Positions 1 to 4,182 of a stretch of 10,307 nt of DNA are shown here, piece after piece. Both the position numbers and the translations under genes were made by a program. Below the pieces are notes generated by a model. The model worked only from the letters and a program-made list of their open reading frames with translations. It was not told where the DNA came from and searched no databases. This DNA comes from Lachnospiraceae bacterium UBA1766 (GTDB taxonomy: Bacteria > Bacillota > Clostridia > Lachnospirales > Lachnospiraceae): NCBI GenBank assembly GCA_002314715.1, contig DCGY01000048.1:1-10307 (forward strand), read 5' to 3'. How positions within the stretch are numbered: the first letter of the stretch is position 1; the number at the start of each line of letters is the position of its first letter.

Positions 1-62
1 CAAATTCTGATTTGTATATTGATTCTAACATATTTCCAATTAAGCCGACAGCGTTAAATATA

Positions 63-419
63 TTAGTTCTGTCTTTTACTTTTCACGGTTTTACAGGAAG
101 CAATCAGCATAACACGAATGGAGGTGCATTGTTCGTTTAAGGTTTTATATGTCTGCTCATCTATGTAATTTGTGAGAAAAAGAAGCTCAAGCCAATAACC
201 CGTTTCGTTTGCTTCTTTCAGCGCAATTTCAAGTTTTGAAATAAAATCTTTCGTTCCTTGCGCATAGTTGGCATCGTATATATTTGCGCCGATGGAAGTG
301 CCGGAACGACCGATTTGATTAGAAATGACCGATTCGTGATTTGATTTTAAGTCTTTGACAAGATTAATAATTTAAACGGAAAAAGAAATAGATAAATCGG
401 CAAGTTTATTTTCTTTCAT
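63..419 (-). pseudogene. four-helix-bundle (S23 / intervening-sequence-like) protein gene with an in-frame stop at codon 16
   Basis: Read from the ATG at 419 the frame is open to a TAA at 63-65, except for one TAA at 372-374 (codon 16). Ignoring that stop, the product is 118 residues, the usual size of the family. The sequence after the stop carries family features: RSGTSIGANIYDAN (about residues 38-51), a DFISKLEIALKEA helix (58-70) and ETGYWLELL (72-80). The family was first seen in 23S rRNA intervening sequences, and Avd of diversity-generating retroelements has the same fold; no enzymatic activity is known. The stop most simply replaces a Gln codon (CAA to TAA) in a context resembling SVQIINLVKDLK. 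No frameshift is present and the rest is well conserved, so the event is recent, a sequencing error, or tolerated. The start has an AGGAAGG ribosome binding site and its own promoter. The gene lies directly downstream of the hairpin array at 471-643. The family call is firm; whether it is functional is uncertain. Confidence 0.8.
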
Positions 420-443
420 AAGCAGATACCACCTTCCTACAAA

Positions 444-472
444 ATAATACCATATTAAAGGAAGAAAATCAA
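444..472 (-). promoter_or_regulatory. sigma-A-type promoter of the four-helix-bundle gene
   Basis: On the minus strand TTGATT (467-472), a 17-base spacer and TATTAT (444-449) form a good -35/-10 pair, followed by AGGAAGG (about 432-438) and the ATG at 419. The -35 box shares its first bases with the last spacer of the hairpin array (CATCATT), so the array ends exactly at the promoter. The assignment is by sequence only. Confidence 0.6.
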
Positions 473-643
473 TGATGTCGCCGACTTTGTCGGCTGATGA
501 TGTTTCGCAGCTTTGCTCCAAAATGATGATGTTCACTCTGCTCACAATGATGCGATGTTTGCACATGTGCCGTAAGGCACACATCATTAGCGAAGCGTCA
601 TCATTGGCGAAGCCAACATCATTTGCCGAAGGCAAACATCATT
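471..643. repeat. symmetric array of small hairpins separated by ATGATG/CATCAT spacers
   Basis: On the plus strand four spacers read ATGATG (within 471-477, 497-502, 522-531, 546-552). After a central hairpin (566-581, stem TGTGCC/GGCACA, loop GTAA) four read CATCAT (582-588, 598-605, 617-622, 637-643). Each left spacer can pair with the mirrored right spacer over 6 to 8 bases, giving four nested helices. Between spacers lie small hairpins or their remnants. On the left: GCCGAC-TTT-GTCGGC (480-494), a degenerate unit with AGC-TTT-GCT (509-517), and one without a clear stem (532-545). On the right: a degenerate AGC-GAA-GCG (589-597), TTGGC-GAA-GCCAA (604-616) and TTTGCC-GAA-GGCAAA (622-636). 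Left loops are CTTTG or CTCTG and right loops CGAAG, roughly reverse complements, so the whole block has inverted symmetry. Either strand's transcript could fold into a stem carrying paired side hairpins. The array sits between the tRNA-Arg terminator and the four-helix-bundle promoter. Its function is unknown. Confidence 0.75.
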
Positions 644-644
644 C

Positions 645-676
645 AAAAAAGCACTTGCCGAAGCAAGTGCTTTTTT
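645..676 (-). terminator. rho-independent terminator of tRNA-Arg (symmetric)
   Basis: The minus strand has a 14-bp perfect stem with a TTCG tetraloop (positions 659-662): A6, then GCACTTGC, the loop, GCAAGTGC, then T6. It begins three bases after the encoded CCA of the tRNA. The A-run and T-run make it usable in both directions. Its closing CGAA/TTCG loop resembles the right-hand hairpins of the adjacent array. Confidence 0.9.
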
Positions 677-678
677 GT

Positions 679-755
679 TGGCCCGCCCGAAGGGATTCGA
701 ACCCCCGTTCTTTAGAATCGGAATCTACTGCGTTATCCAGCTGCGCCACGGGCGG
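679..755 (-). tRNA. tRNA-Arg, anticodon CCG, with encoded CCA
   Basis: On the minus strand the 77-nt gene folds as a standard cloverleaf. The acceptor stem CCGCCCG/CGGGCGG pairs perfectly, the discriminator is G73, and CCA is encoded at 679-681. The T arm carries GTTCGAATC. The D arm GCGCAGC...ACGC follows T8-G9. The anticodon loop TTCCGAT gives anticodon CCG (719-721), which reads the Arg codon CGG. The first anticodon-stem pair is a G-A mismatch and the T stem has two G-U pairs, both tolerable. The gene starts about 40 bases after the galE stop and I found no clear promoter of its own, so it may be co-transcribed with galE or use a promoter inside the galE 3' end. Confidence 0.93.
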
Positions 756-764
756 ATATATTTA

Positions 765-788
765 CAGCACGAGGTTTTCCCCGTGCTG
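765..788 (-). terminator. hairpin between galE and tRNA-Arg, possible galE terminator
   Basis: CAGCACG (765-771) pairs with CGTGCTG (782-788), and an inner GG/CC pair closes a TTTT loop past one A-C mismatch. On the minus strand it lies eight bases beyond the galE stop and is followed by TAAATATAT, a poor U-tract, so termination would be partial. It could instead be a 3' processing or stability structure between galE and the tRNA. Confidence 0.45.
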
Positions 789-795
789 ATTTTTA

Positions 796-1809
796 TTATT
801 GTTCAAATCCCTTTGGATTTTCTTTTTGCCAACGCCAAGTATCTTCACACATTTCCTTGATACCGAGTTCGGCTTCCCAACCGAGAAGCTCCTTTGCCTT
901 TACTGCCTGTGCGTAAACCTCAGCGGCATCTCCGGGACGGCGAGGGTCAATTACAAAGGGAACATCCTTGCCTGATGCCTTAACAAATGCATCACGAAGC
1001 TCTAAAACACTTGTTCCCTTTCCCGTTCCGAGATTTATAGCCTCGCAACCGGTGTTCTTTAACACATATTCGATTGCTTTCACATGTCCTTTTGCAAGGT
1101 CAACAACATGGATATAATCTCTAATGCCTGTTCCGTCAGGTGTATCATAATCGTTTCCGAATACATGAAGCTCTTTAAGTTTTCCCACGGCAACCTGTGA
1201 AATATAAGGCATTAAATTATTAGGTATTCCCTTGGGGTCTTCGCCGATTGTACCCGACTTATGAGCACCGATAGGATTAAAGTAACGAAGAAGTGCCACC
1301 GACCAAGTATTATCCGAAGCATATAGGTCCTTAAGTATTTCTTCGATAAATAACTTTGTTCTGCCGTAAGGATTAATAGCACCTGTGGGCATACTCTCGT
1401 TAAGAGGCATCTCTTTTGTAACGCCGTAAACCGTAGCAGAAGAAGAGAAAACTATTTTTTTGACTTCAAATTCAGCCATAACTTCAACTAACGCAAGGGT
1501 GCTGTCAATATTGTTATTATAGTATTTTATCGGGATAGAAACCGATTCACCCACAGCCTTTAAACCGGCAAAGTGTATAACCGCTTCTATTTTATTTTCG
1601 CTGAAAATCCTTCTCAAAGCATCTCTGTCTCTAACATCGTTTTCATAAAACTTAACCTTTTTACCGGTTATTTTTTCAACACGATTTAGAGATTCTACCG
1701 AGCTGTTATCAAGATTATCAACAACAACAACATCATAACCTGCCTCAAGCATTTCAACACAGGTATGACTTCCGATATATCCTGCACCACCAGTCACCAA
1801 AATTGCCAT
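796..1809 (-). CDS. galE: UDP-glucose 4-epimerase
   Basis: The 337-residue protein has the extended short-chain dehydrogenase layout of GalE at normal length. It interconverts UDP-glucose and UDP-galactose using tightly bound NAD in the cytoplasm, serving the Leloir pathway and supplying UDP-galactose for surface polysaccharides. The NAD-binding GGAGYIGSH motif is at residues 7-15, D31 sits at the end of the second strand, and the active-site SSS is at 122-124 (catalytic S124). YGRTK at 148-152 gives catalytic Y148 and K152. RYFNPIGAH and PRRPGDAAE are further GalE signatures. The start has a GAGGAGG site seven bases upstream. No galK or galT is in the window; the divergent neighbour is an AraC-type regulator and tRNA-Arg lies downstream. 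A role in polysaccharide synthesis rather than galactose use cannot be excluded. Confidence 0.97.
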   Translation of the reverse strand: MAILVTGGAGYIGSHTCVEMLEAGYDVVVVDNLDNSSVESLNRVEKITGKKVKFYENDVRDRDALRRIFSENKIEAVIHFAGLKAVGESVSIPIKYYNNNIDSTLALVEVMAEFEVKKIVFSSSATVYGVTKEMPLNESMPTGAINPYGRTKLFIEEILKDLYASDNTWSVALLRYFNPIGAHKSGTIGEDPKGIPNNLMPYISQVAVGKLKELHVFGNDYDTPDGTGIRDYIHVVDLAKGHVKAIEYVLKNTGCEAINLGTGKGTSVLELRDAFVKASGKDVPFVIDPRRPGDAAEVYAQAVKAKELLGWEAELGIKEMCEDTWRWQKENPKGFEQ

Positions 1810-1852
1810 AGTAATTCCTCCTCATCAACTTGTAACATCTTTATCTGATTCC

Positions 1853-1881
1853 ATCTTAGTCTAAACACTTTAAAATGTACA
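1853..1881 (-). promoter_or_regulatory. possible galE promoter
   Basis: On the minus strand TGTACA (1876-1881), a 17-base spacer and TAAGAT (1853-1858) each match the consensus boxes at four of six positions, at correct spacing upstream of galE. This is the best candidate found, but it is weak. Confidence 0.3.
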
Positions 1882-1913
1882 GATGACTTTTGTTTTGAAT
1901 ATATGTAAAAATG

Positions 1914-1942
1914 TTGCATGCAAAGCTTTTACAAACTATAAT
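1914..1942 (+). promoter_or_regulatory. promoter of the AraC-family gene
   Basis: TTGCAT (1914-1919), a 17-base spacer and a perfect TATAAT (1937-1942) predict a start near 1949, just upstream of the GGAGG at 1964-1968. This argues against the upstream in-frame ATG at 1883, which would precede the transcript. The -35 box is part of a perfect 10-bp palindrome TTGCATGCAA (1914-1923), which could be an operator. Confidence 0.65.
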
Positions 1943-1972
1943 TATGACCGTGAAAAACAGATTGGAGGAATG

Positions 1973-2845
1973 ATGGAACGATATAAAAATGCATATAAAT
2001 CGGACGGCCGTGAGCTCATCTCGCTCTCCGTTTACAATGTGGGATCAGAAAAATGTGACAGTTCTTATCAATGGGGACCGGGTATCAGGGACCATTATCT
2101 GATTCACTATATCATTTCCGGAAAGGGAAATTACCGGGTTGCGGGAGGTCCACCGCACGAACTGAATGCCGGAGATGTTTTTCTCGTTTATCCCAACACA
2201 GAAGTAATTTACCAGGCAGATTCACAGGACCCATGGGAATATGTCTGGGTGGGATTTAACGGAACGGATGCCGCAACGATTCTTGGCGCAACCGATTTCT
2301 CACCAGAACAGCCATATTTGCACCGAGTTCCCTACGGAGAGTCCGTAAAGCGTCAGATTCTTCATATTTATGAGGCAAGCGGAACTCACTTCGAAAATGC
2401 AGTTGAGATGACGGGCCGCCTTTATACAACACTGGCTATTTTTATGCAGGAAGCAAGCAAACAGCCTTTTTCTTCCTCTGCAAAGGAATATGTTCAAAAA
2501 GCCATCGATTTCATTACGGCAAATTACTCATATCCTTTAACCATCGAGGACATTGCTGCCTTTGTAGGACTCAGTCGCAGTCAGCTGTTCCGCTCGTTTC
2601 AAACAGTACTGGAAATCTCGCCAAAGGAGTATCTGACTGAATTCCGCATTAAACGGGCCTGTCAGCTTTTAGAAGGCACTTCTCTTACCGTTACCGCCGT
2701 TGCCAATTCCGTCGGCTTTGAAAACAGTCTGTATTTTTCCAAGGCCTTTCATAAGGTAACCGGCACCTCACCGAGCAATCATCGCAAAAAAGCTCTTAAC
2801 AGAAAAAGCTTCGTTCAAATGAACGAAGCTTCAAATCTGATTTGA
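1973..2845 (+). CDS. AraC-family transcriptional regulator with N-terminal cupin domain
   Basis: The 290-residue protein has an N-terminal cupin-like effector domain (about 40-85; HYIISGKGNYRV, then ELNAGDVFLVYP) and a C-terminal double helix-turn-helix domain (about 172-275). The DNA-binding part has LTIEDIAAFVGLSRSQLFRSF (first HTH) and VTAVANSVGFENSLYFSKAFHKVTGTSP (second HTH), the classic AraC signature. Relatives with this layout often activate sugar-uptake or glycosidase operons in Firmicutes; the effector here is unknown. The start is chosen at the second of two adjacent ATGs (1970, 1973), 4 bases after GGAGG; the ATG at 1970 is nearly as likely. The gene is divergent from galE, so a sugar-related role is plausible but only inferred. 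The last dozen or so codons (NRKSFVQMNEASNLI) are encoded by the terminator hairpin of the converging rplT operon. The two stop codons are 7 bases apart. Confidence 0.9.
   Translation: MERYKNAYKSDGRELISLSVYNVGSEKCDSSYQWGPGIRDHYLIHYIISGKGNYRVAGGPPHELNAGDVFLVYPNTEVIYQADSQDPWEYVWVGFNGTDAATILGATDFSPEQPYLHRVPYGESVKRQILHIYEASGTHFENAVEMTGRLYTTLAIFMQEASKQPFSSSAKEYVQKAIDFITANYSYPLTIEDIAAFVGLSRSQLFRSFQTVLEISPKEYLTEFRIKRACQLLEGTSLTVTAVANSVGFENSLYFSKAFHKVTGTSPSNHRKKALNRKSFVQMNEASNLI
2803..2831 (-). terminator. terminator of infC-rpmI-rplT, inside the araC-type gene's 3' end
   Basis: AAGCTTCGTTC (2806-2816) and GAACGAAGCTT (2821-2831) form an 11-bp perfect stem with a 4-base loop. On the minus strand the stem is followed by a five-T run and starts 21 bases after the rplT stop, as expected for a rho-independent terminator. 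On the plus strand there is no U-tract after it, so it is less effective for the convergent gene, although the stem may protect that mRNA's 3' end. Confidence 0.7.
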
Positions 2846-2852
2846 TATACAA

Positions 2853-3209
2853 TTAAGCTAACTTGCTCTTTGCAAGCTCAACGAGCTTTGCAAATCCAGC
2901 TGCATCAGTAACAGCCATGTCAGCCAAAACCTTACGGTTAAGGTCTACATTTGCAAGCTTTAATCCATGCATAAACTGGCTGTATGAAAGTCCGTTTAAT
3001 CTGGCTGCAGCGTTGATACGTGCGATCCAAAGACGACGGAACTGTCTCTTCTTCTCTTTACGTCCAGCGTAAGAACTTGTAAGGGCTCTCATTACAGACT
3101 GCTTAGCTACACGATACTGCTTAGAGCGAGCTCCTCTGTATCCCTTAGCTAACTTCAATGTTCTATTATGTCTTTTCTTAGCGTTTAAGCCGCCTTTTAC
3201 TCTTGCCAT
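2853..3209 (-). CDS. rplT: 50S ribosomal protein L20
   Basis: The 118-residue protein starts MARVKGGLNAKKRHN and has the basic N-terminal extension (KLAKGYRGARSKQYRVAKQ) and the globular RNA-binding C-terminal half (ARLNGLSYSQFMHGLK) of bacterial L20, at standard length. L20 is an early-assembly protein that binds 23S rRNA. In Bacillus subtilis it also represses its own operon by acting on the infC leader; the leader at 3988-4110 suggests the same here. It is the last gene of infC-rpmI-rplT, 25 bases after rpmI, with AGGAGG upstream of the ATG. A terminator follows. Confidence 0.98.
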   Translation of the reverse strand: MARVKGGLNAKKRHNRTLKLAKGYRGARSKQYRVAKQSVMRALTSSYAGRKEKKRQFRRLWIARINAAARLNGLSYSQFMHGLKLANVDLNRKVLADMAVTDAAGFAKLVELAKSKLA

Positions 3210-3234
3210 TTCTTGAAATCCTCCTAACTACTTC

Positions 3235-3432
3235 TTACACGTATGGTAAAATCTTCTTCATGTTCTTAACATTTGTAGCATCAGTCATAGCCGGCTTTCT
3301 AAGATTTCTCTTAAGCTTGGTTGACTTCTTTGTTAAGATATGACGCTTGTAAGCCTTATTTCTCTTTAACTTTCCAGATCCTGTTACCTTGAATCTCTTT
3401 GCAGCTGCTCTGCTTGTCTTCTGCTTTGGCAT
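3235..3432 (-). CDS. rpmI: 50S ribosomal protein L35
   Basis: The 65-residue protein MPKQKTSRAAAKRFKVTG... is a typical L35: small, very basic and ending in LPYV. It binds 23S rRNA in the large subunit. The ATG at 3432 is preceded by AAGGAGGA at 9 bases. An upstream in-frame extension towards 3504 has no ribosome binding site and would overlap infC, so it was not used. The gene sits 28 bases after the infC stop in the conserved order infC-rpmI-rplT. Confidence 0.98.
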   Translation of the reverse strand: MPKQKTSRAAAKRFKVTGSGKLKRNKAYKRHILTKKSTKLKRNLRKPAMTDATNVKNMKKILPYV

Positions 3433-3460
3433 TTTGTTGTTCCTCCTTAAAAATGTTATC

Positions 3461-3967
3461 CTATTTCTTTTCTGCCAGTACCATACCGATTGAGCGTCCC
3501 TCAACCTTTGGTGCTTTCTCCACTACTGCTACATCTGAAAGCTGCTCCGCAAAATCATCCAAGATGTGCTTGCTCTGATTCATGTGAGCCATCTCACGTC
3601 CGCGGAAACGAAGTGTAATCTTAACACGATTTCCCTTCTGCAAGAACTTTCTGGCGTTGTTCATTTTGGTGTTCAAATCATTTGTGTCAATGTTCGGAGA
3701 AAGTCTGATCTCCTTAAGTTCCACAGTTTTCTGCTTCTTCTTTGCTTCCTTCTCCTTACGAGCCTGTTCATACTTGAACTTGCTGTAATCAATGATTTTG
3801 CAAACCGGTGGCTTTGCGTTTGCAGCAATTTTCACCAAATCAAGATTCGCATCATCTGCCATCTTCTGGGCTTCCTTTGCTGAAAAAATTCCTAACTGTT
3901 CACCGTTTTCTCCGATGAGTCGAACTTCCTTGTCACGGATCTGCTCATTAATCATATACTCGCTAAT
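3461..3967 (-). CDS. infC: translation initiation factor IF-3, probable AUU start
   Basis: IF-3 binds the 30S subunit, keeps it free of 50S and checks start codon-initiator tRNA pairing. The product of 168 residues has the N-terminal domain with NEQIRDKEVRLIGENGEQLG (about 7-26), the signature AKPPVCKIIDYSKFKYE (51-67), a charged linker rich in K and E (about 68-80), and the C-terminal domain with RVKITLRFRGREMAH. The start is placed at an ATT (3965-3967), eight bases after the GGAGG at 3976-3980. The N-terminus then reads (M)SEYMINEQIR, parallel to the SKDFIINEQIR start of Bacillus-type IF-3. The next ATG (3955) is 20 bases from the ribosome binding site, which is too far. The upstream TTG at 3982 overlaps the ribosome binding site itself. 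AUU starts are known for infC and allow IF-3 to limit its own synthesis. The gene is first in its operon, behind an attenuator. Confidence 0.93.
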   Translation of the reverse strand: MSEYMINEQIRDKEVRLIGENGEQLGIFSAKEAQKMADDANLDLVKIAANAKPPVCKIIDYSKFKYEQARKEKEAKKKQKTVELKEIRLSPNIDTNDLNTKMNNARKFLQKGNRVKITLRFRGREMAHMNQSKHILDDFAEQLSDVAVVEKAPKVEGRSIGMVLAEKK

Positions 3968-3980
3968 GGCTTTTACCTCC

Positions 3981-4012
3981 AAAAAAATAGTGGATAGACA
4001 GACTATCCACTA
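3981..4012 (-). terminator. attenuator terminator in the infC leader
   Basis: A perfect 10-bp stem, TAGTGGATAG (3988-3997) with CTATCCACTA (4003-4012), closes a 5-base loop and is followed on the minus strand by seven Ts (3981-3987). It ends directly at the infC ribosome binding site, so when formed it would stop transcription before infC. Confidence 0.88.
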
Positions 4013-4110
4013 ACATCTTTAACATCAAAATTGATTAGTTAAAAATTTGAACACTAAGTCGCCCAATTGCGCTTAGGTGAGAGTGGATACTCTACTTGTT
4101 TTCTAACAAC
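3988..4110 (-). promoter_or_regulatory. infC operon 5' leader, L20-leader-type attenuation region
   Basis: On the minus strand the leader contains TATCCACT (4082-4089), identical to eight bases of the 3' arm of the attenuator at 4003-4012. It can therefore pair with the terminator's 5' arm AGTGGATA and act as an antiterminator. The same segment also lies in a local hairpin, AGAGT-ATCC-ACTCT (4080-4093). A further hairpin, CTAAG/CTTAG with an inner CGC/GCG (4054-4076), follows. Two exclusive folds plus gene order match the L20 autoregulatory leader known upstream of infC-rpmI-rplT in Firmicutes, where L20 binding favours termination. I infer L20 as the ligand from that precedent; the binding site was not mapped. 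Confidence 0.75.
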
Positions 4111-4116
4111 TATGAA

Positions 4117-4145
4117 AATATAACACATGTAATTTCCCAAGTCAA
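4117..4145 (-). promoter_or_regulatory. infC operon promoter
   Basis: On the minus strand TTGACT (4140-4145), a 17-base spacer and TATATT (4117-4122) form a strong sigma-A-type promoter. Transcription would start near 4110, giving a leader of about 140 nt before infC. The -35 box lies only 37 bases beyond the ppk stop. Confidence 0.82.
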
Positions 4146-4182
4146 CTGATTTTTCGGAATAAAATTAAGTTTTTTCTTAGAA

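Noticed and set aside
1..62. Further gene or terminator after the four-helix-bundle gene
   Set aside because: Only a short CAAAT/ATTTG inverted repeat at the window edge is visible, with no U-tract and too little sequence to judge.
372..635. Minus-strand open frame running through the hairpin array into the four-helix-bundle frame
   Set aside because: The array part translates to a low-complexity product and lies upstream of the gene's own promoter and ribosome binding site. The openness is explained by the ATGATG spacers and short length.
471..643. CRISPR array
   Set aside because: The repeated elements are 6-8 bases and invert orientation at the centre; the intervening sequences are hairpins rather than unique spacers, and no cas gene is present.
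472..789. Plus-strand open frame over the array and tRNA
   Set aside because: It crosses the antisense of a tRNA and its terminator, has no ribosome binding site and no recognisable protein features.
1883..1972. Upstream start for the AraC-type gene at 1883
   Set aside because: The promoter (TTGCAT/TATAAT) lies inside this extension and the GGAGG site is at 1964-1968, so translation starts at 1970 or 1973.
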